This document shows, piece by piece, positions 41,833 through 51,195 of a stretch of 64,000 nt of DNA. The notes beneath the pieces were generated by a model, which saw nothing but the letters and a program-made list of their open reading frames with translations, searched no databases and was not told the origin of the DNA. Source of the stretch: Hyphomicrobiales bacterium (lineage in GTDB: Bacteria; Pseudomonadota; Alphaproteobacteria; Rhizobiales; Rhizobiaceae); contig UCIV01000049.1 of the NCBI GenBank assembly GCA_900472575.1, forward strand, positions 1-64,000, written 5' to 3'. The translations under genes were made by a program, and so were the position numbers. Numbering within the stretch: the stretch's first letter is position 1; every line of letters starts with the position of its first letter.

Positions 41833-42852
41833 TTAGTTGACGGCCTTATCGACCAGCTTGTTCTTGCCAATCCAAGGCATCATGGCGCGCAGCTTGGTGC
41901 CGACTTCCTCGATCTGGTGGCTGTCGTTGTTGCGACGGATACCCTTGAAGCGGGCGCCGCCGGCACGATATTCCTGCATCCAGTCCGAGGTGAACTTGCC
42001 GGTCTGGATATCGGTCAGAACGCGCTTCATCTCAGCCTTGGTCTCGGCGGTGATGATACGCGGACCGGTGACGTATTCGCCCCACTCGGCCGTGTTGGAG
42101 ATCGAATAGTTCATGTTGGCGATGCCGCCTTCATAGATCAGGTCGACGATCAGCTTCACTTCGTGCAGGCATTCGAAATAGGCCATTTCCGGCGCATAAC
42201 CACCTTCGACCAGCGTCTCGAAGCCGGCGCGGATCAGTTCGACCAGACCGCCGCAGAGAACGACCTGTTCGCCGAAGAGGTCGGTTTCGCATTCTTCCTT
42301 GAACGTGGTTTCAATGATCCCCGAACGACCGCCGCCGACGCCACAAGCGTAGGAGAGAGCGAGTTCAAGCGCGTTGCCGGAAGCGTTCTGGTGGATTGCG
42401 ACGAGGCAGGGAACGCCGCCGCCCTTCTGGTATTCGCCGCGAACCGTGTGGCCCGGGCCCTTCGGTGCGATCATCACGACATCGATCGATGCCTTGGGCT
42501 CGATCAGGCCAAAATGAACGTTGAGACCGTGAGCGAATGCGATCGTTGCGCCATCGCGGATGTTGCCGGCGATTTCGTCACGATAGATGTCGGCCTGCAA
42601 TTCGTCCGGGGTTGCCATCATCATCAGGTCGGCCCAGGCCGCAGCCTCGGCAACCGTCATGACCTTGAAACCATCGGCTTCGGCCTTCTTGGCAGTGGCG
42701 GAACCGGCCTTGAGAGCGATTGCCATGTTCTGCGCACCGGAATCCTTCAAGTTCAGCGCGTGTGCGCGACCCTGGGAACCGTAGCCGATGATGGCGACCT
42801 TCTTCGACTTGATCAGGTTGAGGTCGGCATCACGATCATAATAAACGCGCAT
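41833..42852 (-). CDS. ilvC: Ketol-acid reductoisomerase
   Basis: Class I (short) ketol-acid reductoisomerase of 339 residues, an NADPH- and Mg-dependent enzyme of valine, leucine and isoleucine synthesis. The Rossmann GYGSQGRAHALNL motif lies near residue 25 and the metal-binding KARI domain (about residue 183 onward, with DLFGEQVVLCGG and ETLVEGGY) is complete. AGGGAAGGAATTTAAG precedes the ATG. It follows the TetR gene by 39 bases on the same strand. Confidence 0.97.
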   Translation of the reverse strand: MRVYYDRDADLNLIKSKKVAIIGYGSQGRAHALNLKDSGAQNMAIALKAGSATAKKAEADGFKVMTVAEAAAWADLMMMATPDELQADIYRDEIAGNIRDGATIAFAHGLNVHFGLIEPKASIDVVMIAPKGPGHTVRGEYQKGGGVPCLVAIHQNASGNALELALSYACGVGGGRSGIIETTFKEECETDLFGEQVVLCGGLVELIRAGFETLVEGGYAPEMAYFECLHEVKLIVDLIYEGGIANMNYSISNTAEWGEYVTGPRIITAETKAEMKRVLTDIQTGKFTSDWMQEYRAGGARFKGIRRNNDSHQIEEVGTKLRAMMPWIGKNKLVDKAVN

Positions 42853-42891
42853 CTTAAATTCCTTCCCTATGCGAGTGTTTGTTTCGGTTGT

Positions 42892-43551
42892 TTATCGTCC
42901 TGCGGAAACGCGAAGCGCGTCCGCCGTTTTCTGCTCGACGCCATGCAGTGCGAGGAAGGCTTCGACTGCCCTCTCCGCCTGGCGCGAATTGTCCTTCAGC
43001 CCCGGCTCGCCCAGCAGCATGCGAACATGCAGATCCGAGACGATCAGGCCATAGAATGTGTGGTAAGCCGCATCTGCATTCTCGAAGCGCAACAGACCTG
43101 CCCGCTTGCCGGCATCCATCAGCGCCATGGCGCGACGATCGATCTGCCTGCGGCCGTGCTCAACCAGAAGCTTGCCGAGCTTGGAGCCATCGCGGCTCGT
43201 CTGGCCTATCGCCAGCCGATTGAGAGCCAGAGACACATCACCGCCCAGAACTTCCAGAAGATCGCGCCCGAACTGTTCGAGATGCTGCTTCAGGAGCTGT
43301 TCCGTCAGTTTTTCGCCTGACCGGTCGGCGGTGCGAACCTTGCTCGCCTGATAGGCGATCATCGCGGCCAGAACGCCGTCGCGGTCACCGAACCACTTGT
43401 AGAGGCTTTCCTTGGAGCAGCTTGCGGCACGGGCAAGTCCCGACGTCGTCAACGCCTTGTCGCCACCTTCAACGAGAAGACGAAGCGCCTGCTCCAGAAC
43501 CTCATTCTGGCGCGGCGAAAACTGGGGCGTGTCGGCGGTATCGGGTCTCAC
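42892..43551 (-). CDS. TetR/AcrR family regulator
   Basis: TetR regulator of 219 residues with the helix-turn-helix at about residues 30-60 (TTSGLARAASCSKESLYKWF) and an all-helical effector domain. The start is GTG at 43551 with GAGGAGC ahead. A perfect palindrome lies 19-33 bases upstream, typical of autorepression. It sits upstream of ilvC on the same strand, but a role in branched-chain amino acid control is an inference only. Confidence 0.85.
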   Translation of the reverse strand: MRPDTADTPQFSPRQNEVLEQALRLLVEGGDKALTTSGLARAASCSKESLYKWFGDRDGVLAAMIAYQASKVRTADRSGEKLTEQLLKQHLEQFGRDLLEVLGGDVSLALNRLAIGQTSRDGSKLGKLLVEHGRRQIDRRAMALMDAGKRAGLLRFENADAAYHTFYGLIVSDLHVRMLLGEPGLKDNSRQAERAVEAFLALHGVEQKTADALRVSAGR

Positions 43552-43570
43552 TTGCGGCTGCTCCTCTCAG

Positions 43571-43584
43571 GTACCGTACGGTAC
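43571..43584. promoter_or_regulatory. Perfect 14-base palindrome, probable TetR operator
   Basis: GTACCGTACGGTAC reads the same on both strands. It directly precedes the TetR ribosome binding site, so a repressor bound here would block its own transcription. Confidence 0.6.
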
Positions 43585-43663
43585 GGTTCTGGCGTATAAA
43601 GCAATTCTGCTTTCCGTCAAGCCGGATTTGCAAACGGCGATGAGGAATTTGAAGAAGAAAAAA

Positions 43664-44569
43664 TCAGCCCGTGGCCGAAACCCGGACCGCATCCATGTCA
43701 CGCGCAGGAGACAGGCCGTAAAGGCGGCTATACTCGCGACTGAACTGCGACGGGCTCTGATATCCGACCCGGTGGCCGGCATTGCCGACGTCCAGCCCTT
43801 CCACCAGCATCAGCCGCCGCGCCTCGTGGAGCCTCAACTGCTTCTGGTACTGAACTGGCGTCATCGCCGTGATCGCCTTAAAATGATGATGGAAGGACGA
43901 GACGCTCATGCCGACATGTTCGGCCAGTTCCTCGATCCTGAGCGAGCCGGCAAAGTTTTCCTTCAGCCAGGCAATAGCGCGTGCCACCCGGTTGCCGTGG
44001 CTGTCGGCAATGGCGATGTTGATCAACTGCCCGCCTGCCGGCCCCGTCAGGATGCGATAGAGGATTTCCTGTTCGATCAGAGGCGCGAGAGACGGGATAT
44101 CACTTGGACGATCGAGCAAGCGCATAAGGCGAACGGAAGCATCCAGAAGCTCGGGCGTGGCGACATTCACCACGATACCTCGTTGATTTTTGCTCGGCCC
44201 CACCGGCTTGGAAAGCCCGTTTCTGCCCATCAGATCGAGCACCTTTTCGCTGCTGATCGCAACGGTGATACAGAAGTGCGGAACCTCGGGACTGGCTTCG
44301 ACGACCCGCCACGCGACGGGAAGCTCAAGCGAGGTCAGAAGGTAGTCGCCAGCGCCGTAATTGATCGTATCAGTGCCGAGTTGAACGCATTTCGCACCCT
44401 GAATCACCATCGCGAAACACGGCCTATAGCTTCCATGGCAAGGTACACTCGGCGATGTCCTCCGGCTGATTCCCAGCCCTTCGATTGTCGTCGTACCATC
44501 GCCCTCGTCTTTCGCGTAACGCGCCGCGATAGAAGCAATTTCCTGATAGGGATTGAAAGGGAGTGTCAT
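43664..44569 (-). CDS. AraC family transcriptional regulator
   Basis: AraC-type regulator of 301 residues. The N-terminal half is the AraC_N effector domain (CHGSYRPCFAMVIQGAKCVQLG), and the C-terminal about 100 residues hold two helix-turn-helix units (LRIEELAEHVGMSVSSFHHH and DVGNAGHRVGYQSPSQFSRE). I take the ATG at 44569; an upstream in-frame ATG exists. It is divergent from the alcohol dehydrogenase gene with 190 bases between them, which contain an inverted repeat, so it is the likely regulator of that gene. Confidence 0.87.
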   Translation of the reverse strand: MTLPFNPYQEIASIAARYAKDEGDGTTTIEGLGISRRTSPSVPCHGSYRPCFAMVIQGAKCVQLGTDTINYGAGDYLLTSLELPVAWRVVEASPEVPHFCITVAISSEKVLDLMGRNGLSKPVGPSKNQRGIVVNVATPELLDASVRLMRLLDRPSDIPSLAPLIEQEILYRILTGPAGGQLINIAIADSHGNRVARAIAWLKENFAGSLRIEELAEHVGMSVSSFHHHFKAITAMTPVQYQKQLRLHEARRLMLVEGLDVGNAGHRVGYQSPSQFSREYSRLYGLSPARDMDAVRVSATG

Positions 44570-44651
44570 TGAGCCATTTCTCCGAAGCAGGCCGCGAACC
44601 GTTTCCACTCTATAATCCTAGATTGCCGCCGCAACGAGGGGTACCTCGCAA

Positions 44652-44671
44652 TCTTGCAGGATTGTGCAAGA
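44652..44671. promoter_or_regulatory. Inverted repeat between the AraC and alcohol dehydrogenase genes
   Basis: TCTTGCA-N6-TGCAAGA, perfect 7-base arms. It lies 83 bases upstream of the AraC start and 89 bases upstream of the dehydrogenase start, a suitable place for shared control. Confidence 0.45.
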
Positions 44672-44759
44672 AGCTTGGAGGATCGATCTAACGCCTGCCC
44701 GGTGTCGTGACGCATAGTCCGGCCGTTGATTTTCAACCCATCAATGAATGGAGTTCCCC

Positions 44760-45809
44760 ATGCCCATCGCCAGAGGCTATGCTGCGACCGACGCGTCGAG
44801 CCCGCTCACCCCTTTCACCTTCGAGCGCCGCGAACCGAATGATGACGACGTGGTCATCGACATCAAGTTCGCCGGCATCTGCCATTCCGACATCCACACC
44901 GTCCGCAACGAATGGAAGAACGCGGTCTATCCGATCGTTCCAGGCCATGAGATCGCCGGTGTCGTCAAGGCCGTCGGCTCCAAGGTCACGAAGTTCAAGG
45001 TCGGCGACCATGTCGGCGTCGGTTGCTTCGTAGACAGCTGCGTCGGCTGCGCCACCCGCGACCTCGATAACGAACATTACCTGCCGGGTCTGGTTCAGAC
45101 CTATAACGACGTCGACACTCTGAACGGCAATGCTCCCACCCATGGCGGTTATTCCGACTCGATCGTGGTCAAGGAAGGTTATGTTCTGTCGATCCCGGAC
45201 AGCCTGCCGCTCGATGCATCCGCCCCGCTTCTGTGCGCCGGTATCACGCTCTATTCCCCGCTGCGCCGCTGGGGTGCAGGCCCGGGCAAGAAGGTCGCGA
45301 TCGTCGGCATGGGCGGCCTTGGCCATATGGGCGTCAAACTCGGCGCTGCCATGGGTGCCGATGTCACCGTGCTCAGCCAGTCGCTCTCCAAGAAGGACGA
45401 CGGCCTGAAGCTCGGCGCGAAAGACTATTACGCCACCAGCGACGCCGAAACCTTCAAGAAGCTCGCAGGCACCTTCGACCTGATCATCTGCACCGTGTCG
45501 GCTGAAATCGACTGGAACGCCTATCTTGGCCTGCTGAAGCCGAAGGGCAGCATGGTTGTCGTCGGCGCTCCGGAAAACCCGATCCCGGTTCACGCCTTCT
45601 CGCTGATCTTCGGCGCCAAGGAACTTTCTGGCTCGATGATCGGCTCGATCAAGGAAACCCAGGAAATGCTGGATTTCTGCGGCGAGAAGGGCATCGTCTC
45701 TGAAATCGAGAAGATCAACATCAGCCAAGTCAATGAAGCCTATGAACGCGTTCTGAAGAGCGACGTCCGCTACCGCTTCGTCATCGATATGGCTTCGCTC
45801 GACGCCTGA
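44760..45809 (+). CDS. Zinc-dependent NAD(P) alcohol dehydrogenase (YahK-like)
   Basis: Medium-chain dehydrogenase of 349 residues. The catalytic zinc ligands are seen in GICHSDIHTV (Cys41) and PGHEIAGVV (His63, Glu64); the third ligand Cys lies in LLCAGITLY, and the cofactor motif is GMGGLGHMG. The structural-zinc lobe is degenerate: the four-cysteine C-x2-C-x2-C-x7-C array has Cys94 and Cys97 but Arg at the third position and Leu at the fourth. It may have lost structural zinc. GGAG precedes the ATG at 44760. Regulation by the divergent AraC protein is likely. Confidence 0.9.
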   Translation: MPIARGYAATDASSPLTPFTFERREPNDDDVVIDIKFAGICHSDIHTVRNEWKNAVYPIVPGHEIAGVVKAVGSKVTKFKVGDHVGVGCFVDSCVGCATRDLDNEHYLPGLVQTYNDVDTLNGNAPTHGGYSDSIVVKEGYVLSIPDSLPLDASAPLLCAGITLYSPLRRWGAGPGKKVAIVGMGGLGHMGVKLGAAMGADVTVLSQSLSKKDDGLKLGAKDYYATSDAETFKKLAGTFDLIICTVSAEIDWNAYLGLLKPKGSMVVVGAPENPIPVHAFSLIFGAKELSGSMIGSIKETQEMLDFCGEKGIVSEIEKINISQVNEAYERVLKSDVRYRFVIDMASLDA

Positions 45810-45880
45810 CCCGGCGGACATATCCGAACGCCATGACCGCCATCGATGATAGATGCGGAGGTTGCGGCGAATGTAAAAAG

Positions 45881-45907
45881 AAAAGGCCGGCGATTGCCGG
45901 CCTTTTC
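45881..45907. terminator. Bidirectional terminator
   Basis: AAAAGGCCGGC-GATT-GCCGGCCTTTT with T runs on both strands. It lies between the convergent alcohol dehydrogenase and DAHP synthase genes. Confidence 0.85.
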
Positions 45908-45937
45908 TCATTCCTGAAGCAGGGATTGCGATATCGC

Positions 45938-47311
45938 TCAGCCGTTGACGACCATCCGCTTTTCGTCGCGACCGGTCTTCATCCGTTCGGCCAGAAGGAA
46001 GGCCAGTTCCAAAGCCTGATCCGCATTGAGACGCGGGTCGCAATGAGTGTGATAGCGATCCTGAAGATCCGCGCCGGTGACAGCGCGCGCACCGCCGGTG
46101 CATTCGGTTACGTCCTTGCCGGTCATTTCGACATGGATGCCGCCCGGATGCGTGCCTTCGGCACGATGGATCTGGAAGAAGCTCTCCACTTCCGACAGGA
46201 TCCGGTCGAACGGCCGGGTCTTGTAGTTGTTGAGCGTGATCGTGTTGCCGTGCATCGGATCGCAGGACCAGACAACCTTCTTGCCCTCGCGCTCGACGGC
46301 GCGGATGAGCTTCGGCAGATGTTCTGCAACCTTATCGTGGCCGAAACGGCAGATCAGCGTCAGACGACCAGCCTCGTTTGCCGGGTTCAGCGCATCGATC
46401 AGCTCGATCAGGTTGTCAGGCTGCAGCGAGGGGCCGCATTTCAGGCCGATCGGGTTCTTGATGCCGCGGAAATATTCCACATGGGCATGGTCGAGCTGGC
46501 GGGTGCGGTCACCGATCCACAACATGTGGCCGGAGGTCGCGTACCAGTCGCCCGAGGTGGAATCAACGCGGGTGAAGGCCTCTTCATAACCAAGAAGCAG
46601 CGCTTCGTGGCTGGTGAAGAAATCCGTCTCGCGCAGGCTCGGCTGGTTGTCAGCAGAGATGCCGATCGCGCGCATGAAGTCCATCGTTTCGCTGATGCGA
46701 TCCGCCAGCTTCTTGTAACGCTCGCCCTGGGGTGAGTCCTTGACGAAGCCGAGCATCCATTTGTGGACGTTTTCCAGGTTGGCGTAACCACCCATGGCAA
46801 ACGCACGCAAAAGGTTCAGCGTCGCGGCCGACTGACGATATGCATCGAGCTGGCGCTCCGGTGACGGAATACGGCTCTCCGGCGTGAAATCGATGCCGTT
46901 GATGATGTCGCCGCGGTAGGACGGCAGCTCCACGTCGCCCTGCTTCTCGAAATTCGAGGAGCGCGGCTTGGCGAACTGGCCGGCAATGCGGCCAACCTTC
47001 ACGACCGGCAGCTGCGCGCCATAGGTCAGGACAACCGCCATCTGCAGGAATGATCGGAAGAAGTCGCGGATGTTGTCCGCGCCATGCTCGTAGAAGCTCT
47101 CGGCGCAATCGCCGCCCTGAAGCAGGAAGGCATCGCCTTCCGCAACCTTGGCAAGCTGCGCCTTGAGGCGGCGTGCCTCACCAGCAAACACGAGCGGGGG
47201 AAACTTCGCCAGCTGGGCTTCTGTAGCCGCCAGAGCGGCCGGATCGGGATATGCCGGAACCTGCTGGATGGGTTTGTTCCGCCAGCTGCTCGGGGTCCAA
47301 TTCTGTGCCAT
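45938..47311 (-). CDS. Class II 3-deoxy-7-phosphoheptulonate (DAHP) synthase
   Basis: First enzyme of the shikimate pathway, the plant-like class II type of 457 residues. The metal and PEP-binding signatures (GDCAESFYEHG, GSCDPMHGNTI and the HPGGIHVEMTGKDVTEC segment) are present. Class II enzymes in proteobacteria are regulated differently from the E. coli AroFGH group. ATG at 47311 is chosen over an in-frame codon at 47320. It is separated from gor by 176 bases. Confidence 0.95.
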   Translation of the reverse strand: MAQNWTPSSWRNKPIQQVPAYPDPAALAATEAQLAKFPPLVFAGEARRLKAQLAKVAEGDAFLLQGGDCAESFYEHGADNIRDFFRSFLQMAVVLTYGAQLPVVKVGRIAGQFAKPRSSNFEKQGDVELPSYRGDIINGIDFTPESRIPSPERQLDAYRQSAATLNLLRAFAMGGYANLENVHKWMLGFVKDSPQGERYKKLADRISETMDFMRAIGISADNQPSLRETDFFTSHEALLLGYEEAFTRVDSTSGDWYATSGHMLWIGDRTRQLDHAHVEYFRGIKNPIGLKCGPSLQPDNLIELIDALNPANEAGRLTLICRFGHDKVAEHLPKLIRAVEREGKKVVWSCDPMHGNTITLNNYKTRPFDRILSEVESFFQIHRAEGTHPGGIHVEMTGKDVTECTGGARAVTGADLQDRYHTHCDPRLNADQALELAFLLAERMKTGRDEKRMVVNG

Positions 47312-47487
47312 TTGTCTCACCTGTGGGACCGGACCACCGGGTCCGGCCGTTCCTCTTCACAATAGTGGCGGCTTATAAACCGTGATTCCGCCTTTGCCTA
47401 GCCGCTTTGGACAGCTCGTTTCGGTGAACGATCAGTCCTCGGAGACGCCCTTGAAAGACGCCTCCGGCCTCTGAAATCGGTCGGTTT

Positions 47488-48876
47488 TCAGACGCGCTCG
47501 CCGTTCTTTATCCGATAGCTCGGATTGTACATGGTCACGAGTTCTTCGGCGGCTGACGGGTGCAGTGCCATCGTCCGGTCGAAATCGTCCTTGGTCGCAC
47601 TAGCCTTGAGGCAGATTCCGAGAAGCTGCGCCATTTCACCGGCCTCGTGGCCGAGAATATGTGCGCCTACAACCTTGCGGCTTGCCGCATCGACGACCAG
47701 CTTCATGATCATTCGCTCGGAGCGGCCGGAGAGAGTCGCCTTCATCGGGCGGAATTCGGCGCGATAAACTTCCAGCTCGTCATAACGCTTGGCGGCTTCC
47801 TCTTCCGAAAGCCCGACCGTGCCAATTTCCGGCTGCGAGAAAACAGCTGTCGGGATCAGGTCATAATCCGGCGAGGTCGGATTGTTGCGATAGACCGTCT
47901 CGATGAAACACATGGCTTCGTGGATTGCGACCGGCGTCAGTTGTACCCGGTCGGTGACGTCGCCCAGCGCGTAGATATTCTCCACGTTGGTGCGGGAATA
48001 TTCATCGACGACGATTGCACCACGCTCGTCGGTCTTCACACCGGCCGCCTCAAGTCCGAGACCCTTTGTGTAGGGGTCGCGACCGAGTGCCAGCATGACT
48101 GTCTCGACCGAAAGCGTCTCGCCGCATTTGGTGCGCGCCGTCAGTCCGCCGGCAGGCGCCTCGGCGACTTCCTCGATCACGTCGGTGAGGATGATCTTGA
48201 TGCCCTTCTCGACCATGGCCTTGTGTAGCCCCTGGCGCATGTCGTGGTCGAATCGGGACAGGATTTCCTTGCCGCGATAGATCAGGGTCGTGTCGACGCC
48301 GAGGCCGTGAAAGATGTTGGCGAATTCAACGGCAATATAACCGCCGCCGGCGATCAGAATCGACTTCGGCAGGGTTTCGAGATGGAACGCCTCGTTGGAG
48401 GTGATGCAAAGCTCGTGACCGGGAAGCGCGCTATGCGGGTTGGCAACGCCGCCCGTGGCAATCACGATCCGTTCGGCCGTCACCGTCTCGCCGGTCTTGA
48501 TGAGCCGCACCGTGTGGGCATCGACCAGTTCTGCACGGCTATCGAAAATCTCGGCCTTGTTGCTTTCAAGCCCACGACGATAAAGCCCTTCCAGACGGGT
48601 GATTTCCTTGTCCTTGGCTTCGATCAGCTTCGCCCAGTCGAACGTGCTTTTTCCGACCTCCCAGCCGAAACCGGCAGCGTCCTCGAAGTGTTCGTGAAAT
48701 TGCGATGCATAGACGAAAAGCTTCTTCGGCACGCAGCCACGGATGACGCAAGTGCCGCCGAAACGATATTCCTCGGCGATGCCGACCTTCTTGCCGAGGC
48801 TGGCCGCGACACGCCCTGCCCTTACACCACCGGAGCCTCCGCCAATTACAAACAGATCGTAGTCATAGGCGGCCAT
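47488..48876 (-). CDS. gor: Glutathione-disulfide reductase
   Basis: NADPH-dependent flavoprotein of 462 residues that keeps glutathione reduced. FAD-binding GGGSGG is at the N-terminus, the redox pair is GTCVIRGCVPK (Cys-x4-Cys), and the C-terminal active-site dimer segment ALHPSAAEEL carries the catalytic His. The GGGYIAVEFA NADPH fold is present. GAAGGAGATTAGA precedes the ATG at 48876. It follows the DUF2059 gene with a terminator between them. Confidence 0.93.
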   Translation of the reverse strand: MAAYDYDLFVIGGGSGGVRAGRVAASLGKKVGIAEEYRFGGTCVIRGCVPKKLFVYASQFHEHFEDAAGFGWEVGKSTFDWAKLIEAKDKEITRLEGLYRRGLESNKAEIFDSRAELVDAHTVRLIKTGETVTAERIVIATGGVANPHSALPGHELCITSNEAFHLETLPKSILIAGGGYIAVEFANIFHGLGVDTTLIYRGKEILSRFDHDMRQGLHKAMVEKGIKIILTDVIEEVAEAPAGGLTARTKCGETLSVETVMLALGRDPYTKGLGLEAAGVKTDERGAIVVDEYSRTNVENIYALGDVTDRVQLTPVAIHEAMCFIETVYRNNPTSPDYDLIPTAVFSQPEIGTVGLSEEEAAKRYDELEVYRAEFRPMKATLSGRSERMIMKLVVDAASRKVVGAHILGHEAGEMAQLLGICLKASATKDDFDRTMALHPSAAEELVTMYNPSYRIKNGERV

Positions 48877-48933
48877 TCTAATCTCCTTCGGCATATAGGG
48901 TGATGCCGCATATAGGCATGTTCCTGAACAAGA

Positions 48934-48959
48934 AAAAGCCCGGATCGCTCCGGGCTTTT
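48934..48959 (-). terminator. Intrinsic terminator downstream of the DUF2059 gene
   Basis: AAAGCCCGGA-TCGC-TCCGGGCTTT with T runs on both sides. It lies 28 bases beyond the DUF2059 stop and 58 bases before the gor start. Confidence 0.8.
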
Positions 48960-48986
48960 GATAAACATCCTGCTTTCCTCAGCCGA

Positions 48987-49607
48987 TTACGGCTTCGGCA
49001 GGTTGAGCGTCGGTGCAGGCGCGCGCGCAGGGGCCGGAGCGGCTGCGGCAGGCGCCTGAGCTGCGGGGGCCGGAGCAGCTTCTGCCGTCGGCATCTGGAT
49101 CGGATTGGCATCGATCACGCCGCGCAGCTTTGCGGTGCTCTGAGCCGTCAGGTCACGCGAAATGCCGTTGCTCCAGATTTCGGCGGCGCGGCCGAGTTCA
49201 CGGGCAACAAGCGGCGTGCTGGTCATCAGCTTCTTGCCTGCTTCCGTGTTGAAGAAGGTGGCGATCGCCTTGAGTTCGTCGACCGAGAAGCTTTTGGCAT
49301 AGATGGTTGCCGCTTCCTTCTCGAGGTCAGCGCGGCGCGGGGCCAGCGTCAGGGCCTGCTCGTTGACGATCGCGGAAATCTGATCCTGGAAATTGGGGGA
49401 GGACTGAATGAACTGTGCCTTCAGATTTTCCGCAAGAGCCGGCAGAATATTGTCGTATCGATCCGTGACGTTAAGCGCCTTGATCGCGTCGCGCGCCGCC
49501 GCCAGATGAGCCTCCGGAATTTCCTGGGCACGCGCCTGAACAGCCACGGTGCCGGACAGAAGAACAGCTAGCACGACGGCACGGCCGAAAACCGCGGATT
49601 TGATCAT
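48987..49607 (-). CDS. Exported DUF2059 protein, function unknown
   Basis: A 206-residue protein with a signal peptide (residues 1-28, ends QARA) and a DUF2059 domain in about residues 60-140, recognised by FSVDELKAIATFFNTEAGKKL and the helical surroundings. An Ala/Pro-rich C-terminal tail follows. DUF2059 proteins are periplasmic and uncharacterised. It is between rpiA (18-base gap) and gor. Confidence 0.82.
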   Translation of the reverse strand: MIKSAVFGRAVVLAVLLSGTVAVQARAQEIPEAHLAAARDAIKALNVTDRYDNILPALAENLKAQFIQSSPNFQDQISAIVNEQALTLAPRRADLEKEAATIYAKSFSVDELKAIATFFNTEAGKKLMTSTPLVARELGRAAEIWSNGISRDLTAQSTAKLRGVIDANPIQMPTAEAAPAPAAQAPAAAAPAPARAPAPTLNLPKP

Positions 49608-49625
49608 GAGTGAATGCTCCTACTT

Positions 49626-50321
49626 TTATTTGGCCTGAAGCGTCCGCGCTCCCGCCGGGCCGGCGATGATCGCAAGGGACGCCATATGAATGAAAAGTCC
49701 GTGTTCTACGACGCCTGGAATCGAATGCAGTTCGGCTGACAGTGCCTCTGCATCAGGAATGCGGCCAAAAGATGCGTCGACGATGTAGTGGCCGCCGTCG
49801 GTGGTGAAGAGTTCGTCGCCCGCCTTGCGCATCGAGAGCGAGCCACCGAGACCAAGCCTCGCCGCCGCCTTTTCGATCGCAACGCGCGTCGCCATCTGCC
49901 CGAACGGGTTGATTTCGATCGGCAGCGGAAATGCGCCGAGCGTCTCGACCAGCTTGCTTTCGTCGGCAATAACGATGACGCGTTCGGATGCAGCGGCAAC
50001 GATTTTTTCGCGCAACAGAGCACCGCCGCCGCCCTTTATCAGGCTGAGATTGCCGTCCAATTCGTCAGCGCCGTCAATCGTCAGATCGAGTTCAGGAAGC
50101 TCATCCAGAGACTTCAGCGAAACCCCAAGCTCCAGGCAAAGCCGTGCTGTTCGTTCAGAGGTCGGAACACCCTGAACACGCAAACCTGCATGAACCTTCT
50201 CGGCCAGAAGACGAACGAATTCCTCCGCCGTCGAGCCGGTCCCGATGCCAAGCTTCATCCCGTCTTCGACATGCGCAAGTGCTGCTGCAGCCGCCTTGAC
50301 CTTCATTTCCCGGGCGTCCAT
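49626..50321 (-). CDS. rpiA: Ribose-5-phosphate isomerase A
   Basis: Interconverts ribose 5-phosphate and ribulose 5-phosphate in the pentose phosphate pathway. The phosphate-binding GIGTGSTAEEF, the ELDLTIDGADELD (catalytic Asp/Glu) and IKGGGGALLREKIVA motifs are in order. I choose the ATG at 50321 (231 residues); a longer frame runs to 50438 and its first part is not conserved. It is divergent from gph, which starts 178 bases away. Confidence 0.95.
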   Translation of the reverse strand: MDAREMKVKAAAAALAHVEDGMKLGIGTGSTAEEFVRLLAEKVHAGLRVQGVPTSERTARLCLELGVSLKSLDELPELDLTIDGADELDGNLSLIKGGGGALLREKIVAAASERVIVIADESKLVETLGAFPLPIEINPFGQMATRVAIEKAAARLGLGGSLSMRKAGDELFTTDGGHYIVDASFGRIPDAEALSAELHSIPGVVEHGLFIHMASLAIIAGPAGARTLQAK

Positions 50322-50498
50322 GCGCCTGTTGCTCCCCATTGTTCCAGCCGAGACGCTGTTTACACGCCTGATTGATTGAGCGGAAGACCCCCGCAGTCGT
50401 TTCTCACTGCCAACATGCGGCACCGGCGGCCTTTCCAAGGGCGTCCCGGCGTGCTTAACCGGTCAGACCATCCAAAGCAGCAGTGAGGTAATATCCCC

Positions 50499-51188
50499 GT
50501 GAGTTCTCCCCTCGTCATCTTCGATCTGGACGGCACGCTGATCGATACCGCACCCGATCTGATCGACAGCCTAAACCACACGATTGCGCCGGTCGGCCTT
50601 GCTCCCATGACATTGGACGACCTGCACCATCTCGTCGGCCAGGGCGCACGAGTGATGATCAAACGTGCCTTCGAATTGCGGAACGTCCCGCTCGACGAGG
50701 CGGATGCCGACACCCTGTTCAACAATTTCGTCGAACATTATCGGCACAACATGCCGGGCAAAAGCCAGCCGTTTCGGGGCACGGTCGAATGCCTTGAGCG
50801 CCTTGCCGCTGCCGGCATGACACTTGCGATCTGCACCAACAAAAGCGAGGCACTCGCCATCCCGCTTATCGAGACCTTGGGCCTGAGCGACCATTTCGCG
50901 GCGATCACCGGCGGCGACACATTCCCGGTCCGCAAACCTGACGCCGCCCATATCTTCGGCACAATCGAAAGGGCCGGAGGATCGAGAGATCGGGCAGTCA
51001 TGATCGGCGACAGCATCAATGACATTCTTGCCGCCAAAAATGCGGGCATTCCGTCGATCGGGGTCGATTTTGGCTACTCCGACGTTCCGATAGCAAGCCT
51101 TTCGCCCAGCAGCGTAATCAGCCACTTTGACGCGCTCACCGATAATCTGGTGAGAGACCTCTTGGTCGCCAGCAAGGTCGTCTCCTGA
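50499..51188 (+). CDS. gph: Phosphoglycolate phosphatase
   Basis: HAD-family phosphatase of 229 residues that removes 2-phosphoglycolate formed by DNA repair or oxygenase activity. Motif I is IFDLDGTLIDTAPDL, motif II ICTNKS, and motifs III/IV include VRKPDAAH and MIGDSINDI. The start is GTG at 50499, with GAGG upstream. It is followed by a strong palindromic terminator. Divergent from rpiA. Confidence 0.9.
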   Translation: MSSPLVIFDLDGTLIDTAPDLIDSLNHTIAPVGLAPMTLDDLHHLVGQGARVMIKRAFELRNVPLDEADADTLFNNFVEHYRHNMPGKSQPFRGTVECLERLAAAGMTLAICTNKSEALAIPLIETLGLSDHFAAITGGDTFPVRKPDAAHIFGTIERAGGSRDRAVMIGDSINDILAAKNAGIPSIGVDFGYSDVPIASLSPSSVISHFDALTDNLVRDLLVASKVVS

Positions 51189-51195
51189 ACCTTGC

